Shown: positions 34,990 to 44,656 of the stretch, one piece after another
How the letters are laid out: the number at the start of each line of letters is the position of its first letter
How positions within the stretch are numbered: position 1 is the stretch's first letter
From: Symbiodinium natans
Taxonomy: Eukaryota; Sar; Dinophyceae; Suessiales; Symbiodiniaceae
Direction: 5' to 3'
DNA length: 64,000 bases
Assembly (NCBI GenBank): GCA_905221605.1
Contig: CAJNDS010002793.1
Location: forward strand, 212,440 to 276,439
The notes under the pieces: generated by a model
Told to the model about the DNA's origin: nothing
What the model saw: only the letters and a program-made list of their open reading frames with translations
The model's database searches: none
Translations under genes and position numbers: made by a program

Positions 34990-35262
34990 GGAGCCAGGCA
35001 CAAAATTCCGCCCGCAAGGAAGGGTAAGGGGGCAGGAGACCGGCGGGGTCGGCGTTCCAAACGCTCATCGCTTCCGACAAAGAGGACGGTTGGACAGGAA
35101 CAGACGGCCCTCCACGGCACCGGTTTGCTGCTCCAAGTGGTCGGGGGGGTCCCACAGGGCGGGGGGGGGGCGTTCCGTCACAAAATTCTGCGAAGGGTTG
35201 GGTGAGGGGGAAGGAGACCTGATCCGGGTTTGCTTGTTCCAGACGCTTCTCGGCAGGAAGCC
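34990..35262. repeat. Diverged direct duplication, about 90 bp units
   Basis: Two G-rich segments (about 34998-35075 and 35178-35255) share CACAAAATTC, then GGGT[A/G]AGGGG, AGGAGACC and GTTCCA[A/G]ACGCT in the same order. No protein is implied. Confidence 0.55.
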
Positions 35263-35264
35263 GA

Positions 35265-36200
35265 GGCGAATAATTCCTCCGTGCTGCTACAAGATGGTGA
35301 CAGAGTGCGGTGAGGCTGTAGTAGTCGGTAGTCTTAGTCGTTCGTGTTGGGAGTCTGTTGGAAAAGGAGAAAATCTCGCCAACAGACTCAGCCCCCTTTA
35401 AAAAAACGGTTGCAACCGCGACTCGAAGCCTCATGGCCAGCGCGGCCGCCTCCGTTCTTTCGGGGGGGCAATTGCGCGCAGAAGTGGAAGAGAGAAGAAG
35501 AGGTCGCAATGACTGTCCGGCACGTGTAGCCTGGGCGGGTGCCCATGGTGTCGATTCCACTGCCCCTCGGGCGAGAGTCGGTCAGCAAAGGGGGTAGCAG
35601 TAGGGGGTTGCCTCTTGAAATAAGCAGGGAAGATCGACAGTGTCATGCGTGCAAGGGTACATCCTCCCGGCACGAATGTGTGCTTAGTGACTTAGTGCAT
35701 GGTCAGGTAAGAGGGTGTCGCTTGGCTTCGGGGGAAGTGATGACCGGTTGGGGAACTTGCACGCTTGTCGAAGTGTCACGAGCCGACACCGAAGAAAACG
35801 GGACGGCTTGGCGGGGTGAACCAGTTCAAATACTGGGATGTAAAGCGATGGGCAACGCGGGAGCTTAGCCACAAAAACAAATTCTGACAGACGTTGGAAA
35901 GGGAAAAGGGGGCTTTCCTCCCTCGTGCATCCAGTCTGCTTCGATTGGGGGCTTAGTTCCTTGTTTTCGTCGGGGGGTTCCGGGCGGAGGGGTGCAACGC
36001 CGGATTGTGCCATGCGCGTCGACCAGGGGAAATGACTCGCTTCGTGGACCCTCAGAACCGGGCCCGCGGGAAGAGGAAAGAAGAAGATGACGAAGGAGAG
36101 ATAAGCGGGATCCCACGGGGTCCCTAAAGCGAGCAGAAGAAGAATACTACTGAAAGCACTCAGCCAGGTGCTGCTGGATCGTTGCAAGGAGAAGGCGGAG
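35265..36200. other. No supported gene
   Basis: G/C-rich DNA with open frames on both strands and no recognisable protein. A poly-C run follows at about 36431-36455. Confidence 0.4.
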
Positions 36201-36205
36201 TGATC

Positions 36206-36361
36206 ATGCGGAGCCTTGAGCTTGTTGGGAAGCCACTTGAGTTGGAGGGTCGGCTGGTCTTCGCTGACGTTTGCGGAGCTCCTGGTGCATGGTCCAAGTA
36301 TTTCTTCAAGCTCGGTCGGGTCCCTGTCGTCGAAGACATCATGAGTGATGCAAGGAGATGA
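36206..36361 (+). CDS. FtsJ/RrmJ-type RNA methyltransferase exon
   Basis: The frame from ATG 36206 encodes GKPLELEGRLVFADVCGAPG, then AWSKYFFKLG. F-x-D-h-C-G-x-P-G-x-[WF]-S is the SAM-binding motif I of FtsJ-like 2'-O-ribose methyltransferases, including cap methyltransferases. The preceding - LELEG - fits the usual approach to the first strand. The frame stops 15 codons after the motif, so it must splice onward; the next exon and the catalytic K-D-K-E residues were not located. A short frame just upstream (LSQVLLDRCKEKAE) may be the preceding exon. It is partial, or split by unrecognised introns. Confidence 0.55.
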   Translation: MRSLELVGKPLELEGRLVFADVCGAPGAWSKYFFKLGRVPVVEDIMSDARR

Positions 36362-37660
36362 CTCCCTCTGTCTCTTATGTTCCATGGAGTTATGACTCCT
36401 ACGAGGTATGGTTTGGGAAGGTCCCCTGCCTCCCCCCCCCCCCCCCCCCCCCCCCGCGCCCGAAATGCAGGTGCCGAGGCCCGGTGCGTCACGCGCGGTT
36501 TTGGCTTCAGCCTGCGCGAGGGGACGAACGTGCTGAGCTGCACCTGGTTTCCCGAGGCACGCTGAGATGCATGCGGACATGGGGGTTGTTCCAAAGTAGG
36601 GGACCTAGTCCTTAAAAACTGCCAGCCCAGCGATGCAACAAACAAACCAGCATGGCAACAAGAATCACAATTCTCCACGAAACAGTCGCCCAGATGTACC
36701 TTACGTCTCCAGAAATCACTGAGCCGCTCGTTGAGGTGAATTGAGGTGCAAAATGTTCGCGCAGCTCCGGTGTAGCTCCTCGTCGTTCCATCGTTGACGG
36801 ATGCACTTCCTGAAGCATCGTCTCCACAGCGGCGCATCAAGAATGTATGGGCTTTCCTACTTCGTTCTCAGGAAAACAAGATCCTCCATGCATGCTACCG
36901 CTCACAAGGCGTTGACAGTTTGAGGACTTTTTCCCAGCCCTGTCCATGTCCACGTTGCCCAACGCGTAGCGATCGCTCGGCTCTGATATCTGGGACGCCT
37001 ATCCCCTCAGGCGTTTCAGACCCGGAAGGTACTTCACAAGTGCCTGATGTAGCTTCCTGATGACAGAGTCTTCTTTCTCGGCCCCGACCTTGTTTCAGCG
37101 TGAAAGTTATACTCGGTGAGGAAGCGTTGGGCATGCCATAAGAGGCCGGCTTTTTGTGGGTTTACTGGCAGCTAAACTTTAGTTTACTTCAGGCCTTCGT
37201 TTCAGCTCACGGCCGATGGCCACGACCTCCATCCAGACCTCCATTCGTTCTGGCTCTTCCCTTCCTTCTGGCCCTGAACATAGCTCCGAGCCGCCTCCTC
37301 CAATCGACAACCGAGACCCCACCGTCATGTCTTCTTCGCTGTTGCCCTGAAGTATTAAGCCCCACCAAGCCAATCACCGGTCACAATCGATGATTGTTTC
37401 TAGATGTCGTCAAGATGGTGGTGCACCCTCCTTCCCAGAAATTCCTTGCATGATAAGCTGACGCTGCATGCTGCTGGCCGCAAACAGCTTTACAGTTTGG
37501 AGAGCCATTGACTGCAGCAACCATAACCTTTGATGCGATTTCGGTCTCAAGCCAAGCTAGCTGTTTTGTGAAGGGTCTTATGGGTCTTGATCAAAGCTGA
37601 TGAGCAAGTATCCATGGAGCCTGCGCAGGGAAAGCATTTGCACCGGAGGACTCAGGACTT
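36362..37660. other. No confidently supported gene
   Basis: Contains a run of about 26 C (36431-36455). A possible N-terminal exon at about 37214-37350 (contains PEHSSEPPPPIDNRD) cannot be confirmed. Confidence 0.35.
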
Positions 37661-37663
37661 GCC

Positions 37664-38437
37664 ATGGCCATGACTGGCCGTTCCCACTTCGTGGCGCGGG
37701 GTTTCGCATCCCGCATGGAGACGTTCCGCTGGTCTGAGAAGGCCCGCTCGCCGTCGAAGAAAGCGGCAAACACGCGCTTGGCTGAACTAGCAAAGCCGCT
37801 GGCGGCCTTGAAGTCGGACCCTTGGGCCCTTGTGTTGGATGCAGCCTCCCTGGCTTCCAGCACAGCGCTTCATGGTGCAGGATTCCGCGCCGGCCGCATC
37901 ATTGTACCCAACGACAGTGATGCACCTTTTAGCAGCAACAGTTTAAGCAAAGCAACGGTGATTCAAGGCTTGAGCTTGAAAGACTTCATCATGCAAAACT
38001 CGAAGAAAGACCGCAGTGTTGGCGGCTATGGTCCTTTCACTTGCGTGTACTGTGACTTTACAGAATGCCTGTATGGAAGTTGGAGACCGCCACAAGAGCT
38101 TGAGGAGCCTGGCACTCCCACTGTGGCTTACAGGTCCAGTCCGGGCCAAGACCTGCAAGCGCTCTTCCGCACTGGCCAGCTGGCAAGTGGGGCCCTGCTC
38201 GCTGTAACCTTGGCACACTTGCGCTCAAACAAGAAGCCTGAGCAGTGGCCGCAGCTGCGATTGCTGATCGGCGCGCTGGCCGCAGAGCAGGGGTGGTGCA
38301 GCGTTGTTGTGGATCGCTTGGAGCAACGTGCCGTTGCCACCGAGTACTGGGTCCTCGGTGAACCGGACAACGTTGGCCTTCAACAGGTGCTCAAAAAAGA
38401 GCTTTCAGAGCTGGCCAGAATCCAGGATTTTCCCTGA
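37664..38437 (+). CDS. Uncharacterised intact ORF, possibly class I methyltransferase-like
   Basis: 257 codons, ATG 37664 to stop 38435-38437, with no introns needed. The N-terminal 50 residues are basic. Then WALVLDAASLASSTALHGAG is followed by RIIVPN, resembling the first strand, glycine/serine loop and second strand of a Rossmann-like methyltransferase. Later VYCDFTEC and GQLASGALLAVTLAHLR could be motif IV and a later strand. I cannot name the family, and the methyltransferase reading is tentative. The length and even composition support a real protein. The lack of introns contrasts with the LHC and EF-1A-like genes. Confidence 0.6.
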   Translation: MAMTGRSHFVARGFASRMETFRWSEKARSPSKKAANTRLAELAKPLAALKSDPWALVLDAASLASSTALHGAGFRAGRIIVPNDSDAPFSSNSLSKATVIQGLSLKDFIMQNSKKDRSVGGYGPFTCVYCDFTECLYGSWRPPQELEEPGTPTVAYRSSPGQDLQALFRTGQLASGALLAVTLAHLRSNKKPEQWPQLRLLIGALAAEQGWCSVVVDRLEQRAVATEYWVLGEPDNVGLQQVLKKELSELARIQDFP

Positions 38438-38439
38438 CA

Positions 38440-39235
38440 CCTCGCAGTGCAGTGTTGGCCTGCTGGGCTGCTAAGCCTTGTAGATATTGACTGGGCGCTG
38501 GTCAATCCACCGAGGATTTGCAAAAGCATCGTTGATTGTCCCACGCCCATATTCCTGCAGCATCCTGCGGCAAGATTTCCGCAGCCTGTCCCTGAGAATG
38601 GCGAGATAGAGTTCGGAGCTGGGGAGAGCACCCTACTTTCCTTTCTCTCATAGTCTCATGCTGCTAGCAAGGCCCTGTTGACGTACGAGGCCCTTTGGCC
38701 CCCAGCCATCAGAGAGAAGAGAAGAGGCTTTAGAGAAGAAAGGAAGAAGAGGCAACTCGAGAGAAGACCGACTTAAGAAGTGTTTAATCAGGCACTTATC
38801 CCTTCCGTATTCGCCTGCAATCCTGTCATCATTCTTCTAAAGTAAACCTATCCTGGGACATGGCAAGGTCATGGGTCGAAGTTTGATCTCAGGACAATCG
38901 CTCTGAAAGAAAGGCAGACGCCCGCACAGGGGCGCCAAAGCACCCTGGGAAAGGGAGGCATGCCTGGGAACACTATCTCTGGAGTGGATCGGGATTGTAA
39001 CGGTCACGCCGCTTCCCAATCTGGGTTATTTGCAGCACGGCGTCGCGTGACCTGTTCTCCGGGGGAGGGAGGGGGGGTGAGGAATACAACCGGGCCCTGT
39101 GGTGGCTGGGTTGACCCTCAATAATGCGGCCGCCCAAGCGCGGACTCGTTGCCACTCCCAGCAAGCCAGTGAGCAAGCGCCAGGAGGGGTGAAGAGTAAG
39201 ACAGTGCAGCCCCAGAAAGATGACCAGAGCTCTGC
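38440..39235. other. No confidently supported gene
   Basis: A short + strand frame with ATG at about 39124 (MRPPKRGLVATPSKPVSKRQ) might be the first exon of the hypothetical gene that follows. Otherwise nothing. Confidence 0.35.
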
Positions 39236-39237
39236 AA

Positions 39238-39580
39238 CATCGCTTCAGTTCCACAGTCTGACGTGTGTGAGGACCTGGTGAAGCGCCCGATCCCCAAGTT
39301 TCAGCCGGTCGGTTATGCCGTTGCAGAGGTAGCAGTTCTGCCTCTGATGACTTGCTTGTCTGCGCAAAGAGCGTATGCAGGTGACAACTTTGTGGAGTTG
39401 TGGGGGGCTGATGGCAGCGGAAATGCCCGGCCCTTTGTATTTATATTGTGGGAATTTGTGGGACCAAGGAATTGTGGGGCGCTGGCATCTGAGGTCTGCC
39501 TGCCAGAGAATGTGTCCCATGCTGCCGCTGAAGTTGGGCGAGAAGCAGATGTTGTCCAAGGCTCAGCTGCACTTGCGTAA
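39238..39580 (+). CDS. Hypothetical exon
   Basis: A frame of about 110 codons beginning near VPQSDVCEDLVKRPIPKFQP and ending at 39578-39580 in a frame that remains protein-like for at least the first 40 residues. There is no family. Immediately after it lies a short CCCTAAA-like patch (about 39578-39608). Confidence 0.3.
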
Positions 39581-40365
39581 ACCCTAAAGGAACTTAACGG
39601 CCCTAAACGCGCGCGTGCGTGTTCCACTGATCCAACGATGACCCAGATTGCTCCCTGCGGAACTTTGGCCCAGGTCATGGCAGATGGCGGGTTCCTGGTC
39701 CTCAAGGGTCCGAGCCTGTGAAGCTAGGCGGAGAATGCGGCGGGTGCATGGCCAGCAGCTGAGCAGGAAGCAACGGTGAGCACATGGAGAACTACCAGGA
39801 TTCTCTTTCAAATAATGTCGGTCTATTGCTTGCAGTTGCACCTTAGTCTGGTTGATGCTTGCGATACCTGGCTTCATATTTTCAGGAGATCGTCTCTGGC
39901 AGCATCCTTTTGGCTGAGGCGTGGTTGTGAGGTTGCATGCGCAGCGCCCGATCCCCACCCCAGCCAAAATAATAATGGCACCTGACTCTCTGGTGGCAGA
40001 ATCTGGCAGACGTTTCCTGCTGTAGCATTTGCAAGTCAAGCTGCAGCTCGAGACTCGTCCAGAGAACTTCCGGCTGATCCAATGCGCTCGATTGTGGGCT
40101 TCTTGCCTGTGATTAGACACTTTCGTCTCCTTCCCACCGCCCCTGACGAACGTTTTTGTTTTTAAATGTTTAAGCAGCCCTCCGGTGCGGCTCAAGGATA
40201 TGCGTTGGTGGCCGCGCTGGCAGCTGCTGCCGCCTCGTCCTTATCACTTCCGATGACATGTTTCATTTTGCACCTGATGGTGACGGTCGCGCGCGTTCTG
40301 GTCCTCGACTTCGCCGTCCCCCCGCCAAAACCACCACATCCACTACCACCGTCACCACCGGCACA

Positions 40366-40672
40366 CCGCCACCGCCGCCGCCCCCGCCCCCACCCCCCAC
40401 CACCCCCCACCACCCACCACCGCCCCCGCCGCCACCACCAACCACCACCAACCACCACCAACCACCACCACCCACCACCACCCACCACCCACCACCACCC
40501 ACCACCGCCCACCACCGCCCACCACCGCCCACCACCGCCCACCACCGCCCACCACCGCCCACCACCACCCACCACCGCCCACCACCACCCACCACCACCC
40601 ACCACCACCCACCACCACCCACCACCACCCACCACCACCCACCACCACCCACCACCACCCACCACCACCACC
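40366..40672. repeat. (CCACCACCCA)n-type minisatellite
   Basis: About 300 bases of CCACC, ACCACC and CCGCC units. Every frame is open, giving P/T/H-rich or G/W/V-rich translations. I treat it as non-coding repeat, although the + strand frame from 40166 could be read as one 206-codon ORF. Confidence 0.9.
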
Positions 40673-40879
40673 GCCGTCGCTTCATCAGCATCATCATCGT
40701 CATCATCACACCAGCAGCATCACCATCATCAACACCATCATCGCAAACCGTCATGTTTTTTTTTAAAGCTCGGCATCTCATCGTGATCGTCTTCGTCATT
40801 CCTCGTCGGCATCATCTTCATGGTCATCGTTGTGGTGGTTGTGGTTCTGGTGGTTGAGGTTGCCCTCTTAATTTCCCTG

Positions 40880-41465
40880 CGAGGCCTCCACGGCTTTCTC
40901 GCAGGTGGCCCGTACTGCGCGGGGTGGCGAAACTGATGTCCAGGTGCTGCCTCGCAGGAAGGATGTTGGAGAGCTTCTTCTCTGGGCGAGAAACCTCAAA
41001 ACGGTCAGGTAAAGGGCAGCGGAGTGAGCGTGAAGCTGGACGCACCCACCAAGCCGAGAACGGCTACAAGCAGCTGGGCTTTTGCATTTGCTGGAGTCTT
41101 CCTTCTTTCTACAGGTCATTTTGCCGTCAGCCCTTGCCCTCTTCTGGTGTGGTCCAGGCGAGAGCAGCTCTGGCAATGCATTGCTGGCAGCGCTCGTTGG
41201 AGGCATTGCAGGCAAGTCCTGTCTTGCAACTTGAGTTCCTGGTGAATTCTTTCCGGCAACGTCAGCTAAGCTAGTGACAGAATGCAGAGGATCAGAGTGA
41301 GCTTCCACCCTGCAGGCCTTGCTGCAGCTGCTGCTGAAGCAGCGCAGGGCTTCATTAAGCTGCCACAGGACGTCGGACCTGGTCGATTCTGATGATTCTG
41401 ATGGGCCAGAACCTGTCGACATGAGACTTCGATTGGAAGTGGAGTTCACGTTGAATTTGCCATGA
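40880..41465 (+). CDS. 3' exons of an unknown gene ending at the LHC gene
   Basis: Exon-like stretches: about 40881-41006 (VARTARGGETDVQVLPRRKD, then VGELLLWARNLKT), about 41140-41211 (RAALAMHCWQRSLEALQ) and 41316-41465 (ALLQLLLKQRRASLS, then LVDSDDSDGPEPVDMRLRLE, with stop 41463-41465). The last two join in frame across a GC-AG intron (41212-41315). The C-terminus is acidic, then amphipathic. No family is recognised. Its stop overlaps an ATG (ATGA at 41462) whose frame runs into the LHC exon. Confidence 0.5.
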
Positions 41466-41623
41466 GGAGCCGTGGTCTCCTGCAAAGGACTCGGGGTTTG
41501 TTCCTGAACTTCACGCAACAAAAGACAGTGCAGGGAATGAGGCCAATGCGTAGGCGCCACCAGCTCATCAGTGCTTTAGAAATCTTCCGAGTGCTTGCTT
41601 GCCATGGTTCGCTTGTCTTGAAG

Positions 41624-43041
41624 GAGATCGGTGTCACTCGGCCCCTGGAATTTTTTGATCCGCTGAAGCTGGCTGAAAACGATGCTTGGTATGACATTAA
41701 GAGCTGAAGCTCGCTATGCTCATGCTCATTGTCCCAGCAAAGCCGGGCACTTGTTTCGAACCAAGGAGGAGAAGTTTCGAAAGTTCCGCGTGGCAGAGAT
41801 TAAGCATGGTCGCACTTTAGCTCATTCAGTTTCGAATGCTTGTGGCTCATTCCCTTCTTTATCGCTCACTTGTCCGCCTGCATATATTTTTCCTGACAAG
41901 GGGTGAGAGTATGAGGTGTTGCCATGATGGCAGCTGCCGGAGCAGTTGTTCAGCATTTCGTGGCCTGGCTGTGAGAGCTAGAGAATCTCATCTAGGCGGA
42001 AGCTTGCATGGTGAACCACTTTTCAATTGTCCAGGGCTTAAGGACTCAAACAGGCACAGAGCTGACGGCAACGAGCCATCACCTTTGCATGCGAAGCAAG
42101 GTCAAGCTGCCCGGCTTCAAGGACCCCGACTCAACACTGCATAGGACGGTGCTCTTTCGCTGCATGGAGAGTTTGTCATGCTTAGCTTGCAGCAAGATAG
42201 GACGTTCCCTCTGGCGTGGCCGCTTTGCAGACCACCAAGGGCACCCTGCCTGAATTTCGGATGATGTCAGGCCAAGGCGCGCATCTGAGCTTATGCTGCT
42301 TATGGTGCCACGAAAAGGTCAGATCGCTGCTGGCCTGCTTTTCGTTGCATGCGGCTTCATGGAGCAGAAGGTCTGGAAGCAGGCGAAGATTGCGCAATTT
42401 CTCGAGTGCAGCTGTAGCAGTTTTAGCTGCATTTTAGCTTGCCCAGCAGAGCGCCGGTTGTGTGGCACTCGACCCAGGATGACGCCAAGGAACCGCGGCC
42501 AATTATGACCTGCACGGACAGTTAGTCTTTGGACACGGGTCAGACGCGGGCTCTGTGCCTCATGATGACTCATGGAATTTCTCCGTCACTAGTGCCCAGG
42601 AACCTGGAAACTTCGGAGATCCAGCCGGCTGGTCGCAGACCGGCCTGGCAGGAGGCGAGCAGTGGCCATCGCTGTAAATGCACTGTAGCGCTTGCATTGA
42701 CGCCGCGCAGGGATGCGGTCGTTATTCTTTTTGAAACACAGGCACTTACAGCAAGACCATGCGAGAGCGCGAGCTGAACAATGGCCGATTTGCCATGCTT
42801 CTTGGCCCTTCTTGCTTTGTGAAGAAGCAGCGGGCTGGCAAGCAGTTTCCGAAGGTGGATCCCATGAAAAGAAGATGCGGAAGCAACAGCACTGCGGCAC
42901 ATCCTGAGGTTCGCATCCATGGGCATCATTGCAGCCGAGCTGTATACCGGAAAGGACCTTGTTGCTGCTGAGTTGCTGAGGAACAGAATGTGACAGCTTC
43001 CTGCTTTCGAGGATGCCATCGAGCAAATCACCTTCAAGTAA
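41624..43041 (+). CDS. Chlorophyll a/c-binding light-harvesting (LHC) protein, 11 recognised exons
   Basis: Antenna protein of the thylakoid membrane. Exons joining in one frame: 41624-41692, 41766-41811, 41916-41959, 42101-42121, 42201-42240, 42318-42382, 42478-42489, 42600-42637, 42752-42796, 42909-42954 and 43012-43041 (151 codons plus stop). Visible in order: FFDPLKLAENDAW; helix 1 signature FRKFRVAEIKHGRVAM; LPGFKDVPSGVAAL; helix 2 GQIAAGLLFVACGFMEQKVW; EPGNFGDPAGW; helix 3 signature RERELNNGRFAMFASMG; end AAELYTGKDAIEQITFK. E-x-x-H/N-G-R in helices 1 and 3 are the chlorophyll-ligating and cross-helix salt-bridge residues. Ten introns: one GT, four GC and five GA starts, all ending AG. 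Two exons are only 21 and 12 bases. The plastid-targeting presequence is not resolved; a frame from ATG 41462 runs into the first exon. Confidence 0.9.
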
Positions 43042-44656
43042 TTCCAGAATTAGCACGGTGGCCATGGGCACTTTAAAACAACAACGAGGCCCGCAGCTCT
43101 GTACCATGTGGTACTGCAGCCATGCAACTTATGCTCTGGCGGCAGCAGTAGACAATGAAGCCAGCCGGGAGTGCAGACTGCAAGCTGACGTTCAGCCTGA
43201 AGCCTGGACAATCGAAAGGAGAGCATGGTCTATCATTGGCTGGGTAGGACTCGTTTCAATTTCTGACGGGTATAACGGTCACAGGCGTCAGGCGAACTTT
43301 TTCCAAACAAGCGGCCATGTCGGCCCCTACGGTGATGGGATCTCTAGATGTATCTAGTAGTGATATGGCCCGTACTGAAAAATCTGACAAACAGAAGCGC
43401 TACATCACCAGCCGAAGATCGCGCGAACGGCGACAGTGACACCATCATATACCATCATCCAATCGTCTGACGATCTGCATCTGCTTTCTTTATCAGCTGC
43501 CAGCTTCGCTGCAGCGACGAGCATTTGCAGCATCTTGCAGCTGTCCGGCGTTGTTCGGCCGGAGGGCCGAACGCAAAATACCGCCGTGCTGCTCCCAGAC
43601 TTACGTGAGACACACTCTCACATCGACGCACATTTGAAAAAAGTCTTCTTGCCGGCATCTTGTGCGGTCACCATCGGAAATCGGAAGCCTCTCGCGCCGA
43701 GCGCGTTGAATACGTTTCTTGGCAAAGGTGCGATTTGCGCTCGAGACGTTGCAAGAAGGCCAGTCATGTTCGTTGTGGCTGCTAGTAGAGCAGACCGCCA
43801 GACCGCTCATTTGGTTCTGAGAGCTTTGGCAGGCGGTTGCTTCATTTGCAAGTTCTTCGACACCTTTACGCATGTGGTAGCCTTAGCAGCCTTAGCATGC
43901 TGAGAAGGTTAGTCTGACAGAAAAAAGTTGGATTACACCGGTTGTTGGTACTGAGATCAGCTGCAGCTTGCTCTACGTTGCCCAGCTCCCAGTAGAAAGA
44001 CCATGCGGAGTCATGCTGGAAGTGTTCCCTTCTCCTGTCGCTCTCCACTTATGCATGTGCAGCTTCTGCACCTAAGCGCATGAGCTCAGAGGCAGTCCTG
44101 TGCCAACATGTGGCAAGGTTGCGGCTCTTTTCCAGCGAGTGGATATCGTGAAGCCGCGCCACAGCAGAGTGGTGAATTCTGAGCAGCAGCCTTGTTGCAT
44201 TGCCAGGGTCGACTGTACAGGATGCTTGATTCTGACATTGCAGTTTTTGTCGCAGCATCTGCTCGAAGTTCAGACTAGAGCAACATTCTCTGAAGACCAA
44301 ACCTGCGGACTGTCATATGGCTGCCAGGGCTAAGCACTCGTACAGTAATACGTACATAACGCACTGGTGTCAGCGGCCTTCTTCAGGTCAAGTTCGTGAA
44401 GTTTCTGTAGGCACTGAAAGCTTGTTCTAGGCTTCCAAGCTTAAGTTAGTCCTGGCGCGACAACACTTTCCATGCCGCTCCTGCGGCGCATTGCTCGCGT
44501 GGCTACGCGCCTTACTACACCCTGGCAGAAGGCCGTGAGCTGTCCAGTGTCATGTCAAGCAGGTTTATCCGAGCCTGGTAGCTATAGAGGCATGTCTCTA
44601 GAGAGGGTGCAGGGAGACGGAGCTCTGCAGATTCCTTGCTGTGTAGGGGGCAGTTC
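43042..44656. other. No confidently supported gene
   Basis: A + strand open frame at about 43436-43903 (155 codons) has no recognisable motif, and - strand frames overlap it. I see nothing else. Confidence 0.4.

Noticed and set aside
34724-35560. 278-codon - strand frame ending in the GGAA array
   Set aside because: Half is repeat, and the rest overlaps the diverged G-rich duplication; no family motif, and the + strand is also open.
40166-40857. Proline/threonine/histidine-rich ORF of about 200 codons
   Set aside because: Mostly CCACC minisatellite, with equally open frames on the other strand; no conserved flanking domain.
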